64,000 bases of DNA, from NCBI RefSeq assembly GCF_019550915.1, contig NZ_JAHWCI010000009.1, positions 1-64,000 of the forward strand, given 5' to 3'. Position 1 is the first letter of the stretch, and the number at the start of each line of letters is the position of its first letter. Made by a program: the position numbers and the translations under genes. Below, in pieces: positions 8,248-15,157 of the stretch. Source of the DNA: Mumia sp. zg.B17. Lineage in GTDB: Bacteria > Actinomycetota > Actinomycetes > Propionibacteriales > Nocardioidaceae. The notes beneath the pieces are model-generated. The model had not been told where the DNA came from, searched no databases, and worked only from the letters and a program-made list of their open reading frames with translations.

Positions 8248-8373
8248 AGAGCCAACCGCGCTGCTTCGCCGCTAGAGCCAACCGCGCTGCTTCGCCGCTA
8301 GAGCCAACCGCGCTGCTTCGCCGCTAGAGCCAACCGCGCTGCTTCGCCGCTAGAGCCAACCGCGCTGCTTCGC
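8248..8373. repeat. 26-bp tandem repeat, about 4.8 copies, derived from the 3' end of the regulator gene
   Basis: Units begin at 8248, 8274, 8300, 8326 and 8352; the last matches for 22 bases before joining unique sequence. The unit contains CAACCGCGCTGCTTCGCCGC. The right-most copy is the coding end of the regulator (minus strand, AAKQRGWL and the TAG stop); the four other copies lie beyond that stop. They differ from the gene copy by a synonymous change (GCG for GCT). The array fills most of the gap before the oxidoreductase gene. It has the form of a VNTR made by replication slippage, not a CRISPR: there are no spacers. Confidence 0.95.
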
Positions 8374-9318
8374 AGCGACCCCGAGCTGGAGCCGCGTCTC
8401 CACCTCAGCCCGCTCCATCAGCCGACTCATGCGGCGCTGCACCGTCCGGGCCGAGAGGCTGAGCTGGTTCGCCACCTTGTGGTCGGTGAGGCCGGCGTTG
8501 AGGAGGCGGAGGATCCGTGCGTCGGTGTCGTCGAGCCCGGCGGCCCTCGCGTCACCGGACTGGCTCTCGAGCAGCGGCGAAGCGCCGGCCCACATCCCTT
8601 CGAACAAAGCGATCAGGCTGTCGAGAAGTCCGCTCCGGTGCACGATCAGCGCTCCGCCGGACAGGTCGTCCGGCGAGGCCATCACCGGCACCATCGCGAT
8701 CTCGGAGTCGACCACCAGCAGCCGCGACGGGAGCGCAGACGCGAGCCGGACGTCCATGCCCTCGCCGTCGTGGAAGTCCGAGAGCGAGTTGGGACGGTCG
8801 AGGACCGCACGCTCGGCGAGGATCCGGAACCGTACGCCGCGCTCGACGGCGCGCCGCTCCTCGACGAAGCCGTACTCCGACGACGTCAGCTTCGTCGTAC
8901 GCACCGACAGGCGGACTTCTCGCCGTGCGGCGCGGACGAGCTGCTTCACGCGCTGCAACCCCGCGTCCCGGCCCGGCACCAGGTCGACCAGGTCGGAGGC
9001 GGTGCGATCGTCGGCGGCCTTTCGATAGAGGTCGTTGAGGCGCTCGAGCTCGATTTCGGCACGGCGCAGCCACCGCTGGCGCTCGACGATCAACGAGCCG
9101 AGGGCGACCGTCGGCGGAGACGCGGTGAAGTGCTCCTCGGTGCCGTCCACGTGACGGCCGACCAGCCCGCGCTGCTCGAGGGAGGAGAGGTAGGCGCTCA
9201 CGTCGGCGACCGGCATCCCCACCACGTCGCCGAGGTCGCCCGGTGTCGCGCTCGCGACCTCCACCAGCGTGCGATAGAGGTCGTACTCGTCGGGGCTCAG
9301 CCCTAGGACTTCCAGCAC
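8350..9318 (-). CDS. TrmB-like/LuxR-type transcriptional regulator
   Basis: A regulator of about 322 residues with three parts. Residues 1-75 form a winged helix of TrmB type (LGLSPDEYDLYRTLV, then PVADVSAYLSSLEQRGLV). A middle domain resembles the phospholipase-D-like sensor seen in such proteins (EVRLSVRTTKLTSSEYGFV, RGVRFRILAE). The end is a LuxR-type helix-turn-helix (DDTDARILRLLNAGLTDHKV, LSLSARTVQRRMSRLMERA). Two DNA-binding modules at opposite ends are seen in some actinobacterial regulators. The GTG at 9318 has GGAGGG 4 bases upstream; a GTG at 9333 would add 5 residues. Its C-terminal codons are the source of the adjacent tandem repeat. It probably controls the downstream oxidoreductase. 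Confidence 0.8.
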   Translation of the reverse strand: MLEVLGLSPDEYDLYRTLVEVASATPGDLGDVVGMPVADVSAYLSSLEQRGLVGRHVDGTEEHFTASPPTVALGSLIVERQRWLRRAEIELERLNDLYRKAADDRTASDLVDLVPGRDAGLQRVKQLVRAARREVRLSVRTTKLTSSEYGFVEERRAVERGVRFRILAERAVLDRPNSLSDFHDGEGMDVRLASALPSRLLVVDSEIAMVPVMASPDDLSGGALIVHRSGLLDSLIALFEGMWAGASPLLESQSGDARAAGLDDTDARILRLLNAGLTDHKVANQLSLSARTVQRRMSRLMERAEVETRLQLGVAAKQRGWL

Positions 9319-9487
9319 GCGACCCTCCCTCACTGCGGTTCGATGCGTGATCGTCCCACGTGATCTTGCCGATATCCGGCGGATTTGTGGGAAAACTGGT
9401 GCCGGTTCACACGATCTCGACCTTGCGAGCCCTCGTTCGGAACGAGATCCGTGTCGTTTTCATGCCACGGCTTGATTATGCCATTCC

Positions 9488-9637
9488 CATGCCGGTGAAT
9501 TCGTGGCAGATTTCTTCCTGTAGCACCCCGACTCCTCCGCGCGGCCCCCGTGACGCGGAGGGGACATGTTCGTGAGCGGACCCGAGACCGCTCACGGACA
9601 ACGGCGGCCGGCGGATCTCCGCCGGCCGCTTTCTTTT
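9488..9637 (+). ncRNA. Candidate small structured RNA (possibly 6C-like)
   Basis: The roughly 340-base gap between the regulator (minus) and TetR (plus) holds no credible gene, but has successive hairpins ending in an intrinsic terminator: CTCCGCG/CGCGGAG around 9533-9559 with a C-rich loop (GGCCCCCGTGA), GTGAGCGG/CCGCTCAC at 9572-9595, then the terminator at 9604-9629. Upstream, TGCCACG (9463-9469) and CGTGGCA (9502-9508) are also complementary. A terminator with no gene before it implies a short independent transcript. C-rich hairpin loops recall the actinobacterial 6C RNA; I compare from memory only. The 5' end is a guess. Confidence 0.5.
9604..9637 (+). terminator. Intrinsic terminator
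   Basis: Perfect 12-base arms GCGGCCGGCGGA (9604-9615) and TCCGCCGGCCGC (9618-9629), followed by TTTCTTTT. It is one of few hairpins in the window with a U-rich tail, and it faces rightwards, ending the candidate small RNA just before the TetR promoter. Confidence 0.85.
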
Positions 9638-9659
9638 CCCCTGCGAACCGGTGGAGACC

Positions 9660-9665
9660 TAGCAT
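9660..9665 (+). promoter_or_regulatory. -10 element of the TetR gene (leaderless)
   Basis: TAGCAT is followed by six bases and the GTG at 9672. This decides the start: the ATG at 9664 is out of frame, and no Shine-Dalgarno sequence precedes the GTG. Confidence 0.55.
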
Positions 9666-9671
9666 GACGGC

Positions 9672-10223
9672 GTGGTCACCACGCGCCAGGAGCAAATCCT
9701 CACCACCGCCGCCACCCTCTTCGCCGAGCGGGGCTTCCATGGTGTCTCCGTGCACGACATCGGCGCGGCCTGCGGGATCTCCGGCCCCGCCCTCTACCGC
9801 CACTTCGCCGGCAAGGACGCGGTCCTCTCCGAGATGCTCGTCGGGATCAGCCGGACGCTTCGCAGCGGCGGACGCACCCGTGTCGCGGAGGCGAGCGACC
9901 CCAAGGACGCGCTCGACGCGCTGGTGGCCTTCCACATCGACTTCGCACTCACCAACCCTGCGCTGATCGTCGTGCAGGAGCGCGAGTGGACCAACCTCGA
10001 CGACGCCAGCAGGGCAGAGGTGCGCGCGCTCCAGCTCGACTACGTCGACACCTGGGTCGAGGTGCTCCGGACGCTGCGCCCCGAGCTCGACCAGCGGACA
10101 GCGCGCGCCGCCGTGCAGGCGACGTTCGGCCTGCTCAACTCGACGCCGCACAGCGCCCGGATCTCGGCGGACGCGATGGCGGAGCTGCTGACCCAGATGG
10201 CCCGCCGCGCCCTCCTCGGCTGA
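9672..10223 (+). CDS. TetR-family transcriptional regulator
   Basis: A 183-residue repressor. The N-terminal TetR helix-turn-helix is complete: ILTTAATLFAERGFHGVSV, then IGAACGISGPALYRHFAGKD at residues 10-50. The C-terminal ligand and dimer domain resembles the FadR/KstR2-like group (VVQEREWTNLDDASRAEVR), which often controls fatty-acid or CoA-ester genes, though the ligand cannot be read from sequence. It starts with GTG on a leaderless-type promoter. The next gene (gamma-carbonic anhydrase) is 54 bases downstream in the same direction, but no functional link is obvious. It is a candidate regulator for one of the orphan TetR-type operators in the window. Confidence 0.88.
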   Translation: MVTTRQEQILTTAATLFAERGFHGVSVHDIGAACGISGPALYRHFAGKDAVLSEMLVGISRTLRSGGRTRVAEASDPKDALDALVAFHIDFALTNPALIVVQEREWTNLDDASRAEVRALQLDYVDTWVEVLRTLRPELDQRTARAAVQATFGLLNSTPHSARISADAMAELLTQMARRALLG

Positions 10224-10277
10224 GGCCGTACCCGACCCTCGCCCGGGCGCGGCACCACCCGTGGCACGATCGGCACC

Positions 10278-10814
10278 ATGACCGACGCACCCCTGCTCCG
10301 CACCATCGCCGGCACCAGCCCCAGCCTCGATCCCACCTCGTACGTCGCGCCCACCGCGGTCCTGACCGGCAGCGTGACGCTCGGCCCGCAGGCCAGCGTC
10401 TGGTACGGCGCCGTGCTGCGGGGCGACAACGCACCGATCACGATCGGCGAGCGCAGCAACGTCCAGGACGGGTGCGTCTTCCACGTCGACACGGACAAGC
10501 CTGTCACCCTCGGCGCCGGCGTCTCGGTCGGGCACCGCGCCGTGCTGCACGGCTGCACGGTGGAGGACGACTCGCTGATCGGGATGGGCGCCGTGGTGCT
10601 CAACGGGGCACGGATCGGGGCGGGCTCCATGGTCGCCGCCGGCGCCGTCGTCCTCCAGGACACCGACGTCCCGCCGGGGTCGCTCGTCGCCGGGGTCCCC
10701 GGCAAGGTGCGCCGCCCGCTGAGCGACGAGGAGCGCGAGGGCCTCAAGGTCAACGCCAGCAACTACCTCGCACTGACCGAGCTCCACCGCGACGCGGGCC
10801 CGTCCCCGTTGTGA
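10278..10814 (+). CDS. Gamma-carbonic anhydrase family protein (left-handed beta-helix)
   Basis: A 178-residue hexapeptide-repeat protein. Repeating turns such as VLTGSVTLGPQASVWYGAVL and ARIGAGSMVAAGAVVLQDT build the left-handed beta-helix. Three histidines sit where gamma-class enzymes bind zinc between trimer subunits: FHVDTD near residue 72 and VGHRAVLHG near 90-95. The length matches the short CaiE/YrdA/PaaY-like group (170-200). Some members are true carbonic anhydrases and PaaY is a thioesterase-like member linked to phenylacetate loci; this copy lies far from the paa genes. Its last four codons lie inside the nested palindrome at 10802, so the terminator and stop codon overlap. Confidence 0.9.
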   Translation: MTDAPLLRTIAGTSPSLDPTSYVAPTAVLTGSVTLGPQASVWYGAVLRGDNAPITIGERSNVQDGCVFHVDTDKPVTLGAGVSVGHRAVLHGCTVEDDSLIGMGAVVLNGARIGAGSMVAAGAVVLQDTDVPPGSLVAGVPGKVRRPLSDEEREGLKVNASNYLALTELHRDAGPSPL

Positions 10815-10870
10815 AGGGTTGCGGTCGGTTTCTGCTGCTGAAACCGACCTGAAGTCTTCACAACGGGGAC
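10802..10870. terminator. Nested palindrome between convergent genes, family member 2
   Basis: Outer arms GTCCCCGTTGTGAAG (10802-10816) and its exact complement (10856-10870); inner arms GGTCGGTTT (10823-10831) and AAACCGACC (10841-10849); loop CTGCTGCTG. The stop codon of the carbonic anhydrase gene (10812-10814) is inside the left arm, and the M14 peptidase gene ends 17 bases to the right. An almost identical copy lies at 15089. Likely a bidirectional terminator; it lacks a U-tract. Confidence 0.75.
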
Positions 10871-10886
10871 GGGGCGGAGCGACGCG

Positions 10887-13541
10887 CTACTGCAGGAGGC
10901 GACCGCTGGAGGAGAAGGCCGGCTGCAGCTTGCGCAGCTGGGTCTTGTTCACCTCCGCAGCGGGGCCGCCGTACACCGCGTTGTAGAGCAGGTTGAACGA
11001 CGAGCGCGGGAGCGACCGGAAGGTGATCTCGCTGCCGTACGTCACGACCTTGCCCTTGCCGACGTCGAACGACACGACGTTCGCCGCGCCCTCGATGTAG
11101 TCCTCACCCTTGAGATATCCGCTCGCAAGGACGTCGGACTGCGGGTAGGTCGACACGACGTCGGCCTTCTTGCCCGTCGGCTTCCACGCCTGCGTGTTGT
11201 AGAGCCACACCGGCCACTTCTCCGGCATCCCCCACGCGACCATGTCGGACGTGTCGAACTCGTGGTTGAGGAGGCTGCCGCCGGTGGCGAAGACGTCCTG
11301 GTCGGTCGGCAGAGCCGGCTCGATCGGCAGGTCCAGCAGCTCCTTCGCCGTCGCGACCGAGCTGCCGATCGCGAGCAGCGTGCCGCCCTGGCGGACGAAC
11401 TGCCGCAGCTTCTTCCAACCCGCCTCACCGACGCCGTACGCCCACGCGAACTCCTCGTCGTAGCGCTCCTGGTCGAGCCCGTCGACGATGCGCGCCTTGG
11501 AGATGCCCTGCGGCAGGACGATCGTGTCGTAGACGTCGATCAGCCGACCGGTCTGGAAGTCCTGGGCACCCACGACCTCGTAGTTGATCTTGTACTGGTC
11601 CAGGAGCCACATGTCCCAGCCGCCCGGCATGTTGTTCGCCCCACGCAGCAGGCCGACCCGCGTGCGCGGCTTGAGCTGGATGCCCTTGACGTTCGGCGCG
11701 GTCGCGACCGCCGTCACCGGGACACCGACCTTCTTGGTCGACGTCGCGAGGACCGAGCGCGCCTGCGGCGTCGCCGGGACCACGTACGTGCCCGCCGGGT
11801 ACGTCGTGCCGGCGGCGGCGAACTCCTTGCCGGCCCGGAAGGTCGTGATGTTCGCCTTCTGCAGCGCCGACACGACCTGGATCGTGCCGTACGACTCCGG
11901 TCGTACGAGGTACGCACCCGAGGCGCCCGGCGCTGCCGGCATCGTCACGGTCGGGACCTCGACGGACGTCACGCGCTCGAGCTGCGCGTCGACGGCACCC
12001 TTGACCTCGTCCACCGCGACGCCCAGCTGCAGCGGCAGGCTCGTCGTCGCCTCGGCGTACGGAAGGTCGTCGGTCGGGTAGGTGTCCTTGCCGAGCACCT
12101 GGTCGACCCAGTTGCCGCGCGGCTGCCTGGTCTTGATCACGTGCGACCCGGCGGCGTACTCCTTGCCGCCCGCAGTGAACGGGGCGGTCGCCCGATGGAT
12201 CTCGACCTGCGTCCAGTCGAGGCGCTCGAGCATCTCGTACGTCGCGAACGGGTCGCGCTGCTCGGCATCGACGACGTAGGCCTCGACACCGGACTTCACG
12301 CCGTTCTCCATGTACTCCTGCGGGACGGCGAAGAGGTTGTCGTAGAGCAGCTTCTCGCCGTTCTGCGCGACGTACTCCATGCCCGCGTAGGTGGCGGTGC
12401 TGGCGTACTCGACGATGTCCTTGAGCGTCCAGGTGTCCTTCTCGTACGGCTCGATCAGCGCCTGCGTCGGCACCTGCGGGCCCAACGGCTTGCCGTCGTT
12501 CGACTTCTGCGGGTAGGCGAGGTCGGTGGCGGACGCGATCTCGGTGAGGTATGCGCCGGTCCCGGTGAACGGGAAGAACCCGACGGGCTGCTCCAGGGTC
12601 CAGAAGATGTGGTAGTCGAGCGACCCGACACCGGACTTGCCCTCGGCGGCGAGCTGGCGAGCCGCGTGCTGCCCGACGACCGCGCTCGAGGCGTTCATGT
12701 TGGGCGGCACGTTGGCGCTCGTCACGCCCCCGTACGGCGGGACGAAGATGCGCTCCCCACCGTTGCCCTGCTGGTGCATGATGTGCGTCATCACCGGGCG
12801 GTACTTCTTCTCCAGCTCGAGCCGGTACTGCGCCTCGACCTGGGTGAACATCGTCCAGTCACGGTTGTCGTCGTGCCCGGTGTACTTGTGGTAAAGATCC
12901 GGGTACGTCCGCGCGAGGTCGGTGCCTGCGGTCCGGTTGAAGTGGTCGACCACCAGGTGCTGGCCGTCAGGGTTCTGCGACGGGACCAGCATGATCACCG
13001 AGTTGTTGAGCACCTCCTCGGTGAAGTCGGAGTCCTCGGTCGCGAGCCGGTGCACGATGTCGTTGATCGCCTGGCCGTTGCCGACCTCGGTCGAGTGGAT
13101 CGTCGCCTCGAGGTGATAGATCGGGACGCTCTCCCGGGCCAGCGCCTTGGCCTCGGCCTCCGAGGTGGAGCGCGGGTCGGAGAGCTTCTGGCTGGCCGCG
13201 ACGATCTCGTCGAGCCGCTCGAGGTTCTTGGGTGCGCTGATGAAGACGGTGGCGTACTCGTTGCCCATCGTCGTCTCGCCGACCGTCTCGTAGTCGACCC
13301 GGTCGGACTGCTTGGCGATGGTCTTCATGTAGTCGAGGACGTCGGGGTACGCCGCGAGCTTCCCCTCCGTCCCCATCTCGAACCCGAAGAACTCCTCGGG
13401 CGTCTCGATGCCGTCCGCGGCGGCCGGCAGGGTGATCCGGTACGGCGCCTCCGCGGTGGCGGAGGACGCGACCAGGCTGGTTCCGAGCAAGGAGACCGAC
13501 GCCGTCACGACGGCGGCGGAGAGCAATCGTCTGTGTCTCAT
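10887..13541 (-). CDS. Secreted M14-family zinc carboxypeptidase
   Basis: An 884-residue exported peptidase. The signal peptide is MRHRRLLSAAVVTASVSLLG, cleaved near ATA-EAPY. The M14 catalytic domain follows, with the zinc ligand pair HSTE in EATIHSTEVGNG near residue 148, the substrate-binding NPDG motif and DNRDWTMF, and the third zinc ligand in HIMHQQGNGG near residue 255. The C-terminal 500 residues are not a standard carboxypeptidase part and include a class-I glutamine-amidotransferase-like region typical of large actinobacterial M14 proteins (GVGEAGWKKLRQFVRQGGTLLAIG). It would digest proteins or peptides outside the cell. The ATG at 13541 was chosen because it exposes the signal peptide; the longer frame has none. 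Confidence 0.88.
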   Translation of the reverse strand: MRHRRLLSAAVVTASVSLLGTSLVASSATAEAPYRITLPAAADGIETPEEFFGFEMGTEGKLAAYPDVLDYMKTIAKQSDRVDYETVGETTMGNEYATVFISAPKNLERLDEIVAASQKLSDPRSTSEAEAKALARESVPIYHLEATIHSTEVGNGQAINDIVHRLATEDSDFTEEVLNNSVIMLVPSQNPDGQHLVVDHFNRTAGTDLARTYPDLYHKYTGHDDNRDWTMFTQVEAQYRLELEKKYRPVMTHIMHQQGNGGERIFVPPYGGVTSANVPPNMNASSAVVGQHAARQLAAEGKSGVGSLDYHIFWTLEQPVGFFPFTGTGAYLTEIASATDLAYPQKSNDGKPLGPQVPTQALIEPYEKDTWTLKDIVEYASTATYAGMEYVAQNGEKLLYDNLFAVPQEYMENGVKSGVEAYVVDAEQRDPFATYEMLERLDWTQVEIHRATAPFTAGGKEYAAGSHVIKTRQPRGNWVDQVLGKDTYPTDDLPYAEATTSLPLQLGVAVDEVKGAVDAQLERVTSVEVPTVTMPAAPGASGAYLVRPESYGTIQVVSALQKANITTFRAGKEFAAAGTTYPAGTYVVPATPQARSVLATSTKKVGVPVTAVATAPNVKGIQLKPRTRVGLLRGANNMPGGWDMWLLDQYKINYEVVGAQDFQTGRLIDVYDTIVLPQGISKARIVDGLDQERYDEEFAWAYGVGEAGWKKLRQFVRQGGTLLAIGSSVATAKELLDLPIEPALPTDQDVFATGGSLLNHEFDTSDMVAWGMPEKWPVWLYNTQAWKPTGKKADVVSTYPQSDVLASGYLKGEDYIEGAANVVSFDVGKGKVVTYGSEITFRSLPRSSFNLLYNAVYGGPAAEVNKTQLRKLQPAFSSSGRLLQ

Positions 13542-13718
13542 GTGCTGCCCTTCCCACGTAACCCGCCGCGGGTCCGCGGCGAGGTGGCCCCACGTTAAGG
13601 AGCATTCACGTCGACGGGCGCCGCTCGATTGTTCGGGATTGTGCCGACTTAGCAACAACACGCGGTCCGCGTGCGGACACCGGTGGCGCGCGGCTGCCAC
13701 GCACGCTAAGAATTCGTC

Positions 13719-15077
13719 ATGGGAGGAAGGCATCGTCGACCGGTCACCTCGATGCCTGCCGCGGAGATCGCCGCAGGCGTCACCGAACCGTCCGCCCGCG
13801 GCATCGCCGACCACGTCGCCGGACTCATCCGACAGGGCGTGATCGCCGACGGCTCACGGCTGCCCACCGTCCGTGCAACGGCTGCCGCGCTGCAGGTCGG
13901 TGCGACCACGGTCGCCACCGCCTGGACCCTCCTGCGCCACGAGCGCCTCGTACGCTCCGACGGGCGCAACGGCACCTTCGTCCGTGACCTCAGCCTTCCG
14001 GTCCCCGAGCCCGGGCTCCCTCCCGAGCTCCCGGTGAGGATCGACCTCGTCGCCTCGGCGTACGACGTGGACCTCCTCCCGGATCCCGCGCCTCACCTCC
14101 TCGCGGCCGCCGAAGGTCTTGCCTGGCACCAGTTCGAGAGGAGCGAGGTCGACGGCGACCTCGCTCGGATGGCGGTCGGCAGCTGGCCGTTCGTGCCCGA
14201 CGGCCTCGCGGTCGCCTGGGGATTCGCCGACGCACTCGCCCAGCTCGCGGCCCTCGTCGTCCGTCCGGGCGACCGGGTCGTCGTGGAGTCGGCGTGCTCG
14301 CCGGAGACCCAGGCGGTCCTGACGGCGGTCCGCGCGCAGATCGTCCGTGTGCCGTGCGACGCCGCGGGCATGCTGCCCGACGCGCTCGCACGTGCTCTCG
14401 CGACGCGCCCGAGCATGGTGGTCACCCAGCCGCGGATGGCCGACCCCCTCGCGCACCACGTCACCGACGAACGCGCTCGTGACCTTGCCGCGGTCCTTGC
14501 CGAGCGGGAGGTGCTGATCGTCGAGGAGGACACCGCGGCGTGTCTCGCCGCCGGGCCTGCGGGGTCGGTCGGCAGCTGGTTGCCGGACCAGACCGTGCTC
14601 GTCCGGGGCTACCAGCGCTCGCACGGGCCGACCGTACGGATGGCGGTCGTCGGGGGAGCCTCCGCCGTCGTCGACCGGCTCCGCGCACGCCAGGACATCA
14701 CCGGGTCGTTCCCACCGCTGGTCGCCCAACGGACCCTGGCGCTGATGCTCGGTGACCTGGGCGTCCAGGAGATGGTCGCGCGGGCGCGCTGGCGGTACGC
14801 GCGACGGTGGCACGCCCTGGCGCGGGCGCTGCGGCACCGGGGTCTCGCGGTGCCCGGCGTCGACGGTCTCGCCCTGTGGGTACGGGTGCCGGACGGCCCG
14901 GCGGCCCTGCGGCGCCTGGCGCGGTCGGGGATCCGCGCGCGGCTGGGAACCGAGGCCGCCGGCCCTGCTGAAGGGTCGCGCCACCTCCGCCTGGCGACGG
15001 TCGGCCTGCGCTTCGAGCACGACGCCGTCGCCGAGCTGGTCGCGTCCTGCGGGCGTGATCACCGCAGCGCGAGCTGA
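13719..15077 (+). CDS. MocR/GntR-type regulator lacking the PLP lysine
   Basis: A 452-residue fusion of a GntR winged helix (GIADHVAGLIRQGVIADGSRLP, then TAAALQVGATTVATAWTLLR) with a fold-type-I aminotransferase domain. MocR proteins normally hold PLP on a lysine in an S-K-x-x-x-P-x-x-R-x-G type motif; here the equivalent is YQRSHGPTVRMAVV, and the whole protein contains no lysine. It therefore cannot form an internal aldimine and may sense a ligand without PLP chemistry. Start: ATG at 13719 (possibly leaderless, TAAGAA 6 bases upstream); ATG at 13752 is an alternative, although the GGAGGAAGG after the first ATG is poorly spaced for it. The target is unknown; the nearest genes are the M14 peptidase and the nucleoside operon. 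Confidence 0.8.
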   Translation: MGGRHRRPVTSMPAAEIAAGVTEPSARGIADHVAGLIRQGVIADGSRLPTVRATAAALQVGATTVATAWTLLRHERLVRSDGRNGTFVRDLSLPVPEPGLPPELPVRIDLVASAYDVDLLPDPAPHLLAAAEGLAWHQFERSEVDGDLARMAVGSWPFVPDGLAVAWGFADALAQLAALVVRPGDRVVVESACSPETQAVLTAVRAQIVRVPCDAAGMLPDALARALATRPSMVVTQPRMADPLAHHVTDERARDLAAVLAEREVLIVEEDTAACLAAGPAGSVGSWLPDQTVLVRGYQRSHGPTVRMAVVGGASAVVDRLRARQDITGSFPPLVAQRTLALMLGDLGVQEMVARARWRYARRWHALARALRHRGLAVPGVDGLALWVRVPDGPAALRRLARSGIRARLGTEAAGPAEGSRHLRLATVGLRFEHDAVAELVASCGRDHRSAS

Positions 15078-15088
15078 CTCTCGCTCCC

Positions 15089-15157
15089 GTCCCCGTTGTG
15101 AAGGGTTGCGGTCGGTTTCTGCTGCTGAAACCGACCTGAAGTCTTCACCACGGGGAC
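15089..15157. terminator. Nested palindrome between convergent genes, family member 3
   Basis: Same sequence as the element at 10802 over 69 bases except one base (C for A at 15149), which makes a single mismatch in the outer stem. The inner arms (15110-15118 and 15128-15136) and the CTGCTGCTG loop are identical. It starts 11 bases after the MocR stop, and its right arm encodes the last codons and the stop (15145-15147) of the opposing NmrA-like gene. Confidence 0.75.

Noticed and set aside
7223-8281. Extension of the oxidoreductase frame upstream into the tandem repeat
   Set aside because: The added residues come from repeat units and a linker; the ATG at 8185 has a strong ribosome site and matches the family N-terminus.
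8248-8373. CRISPR array
   Set aside because: Units are head-to-tail with no spacers and derive from the adjacent coding sequence; there are no cas genes.
9360-9575. 71-codon open frame on the plus strand between the regulator and TetR genes
   Set aside because: No ribosome site, no similarity, lower third-position GC than real genes here, and it overlaps the hairpins of the candidate small RNA.
10887-13814. Longer start of the M14 peptidase at 13814
   Set aside because: It would overlap the divergent MocR gene and bury the clear signal peptide that starts at 13541.
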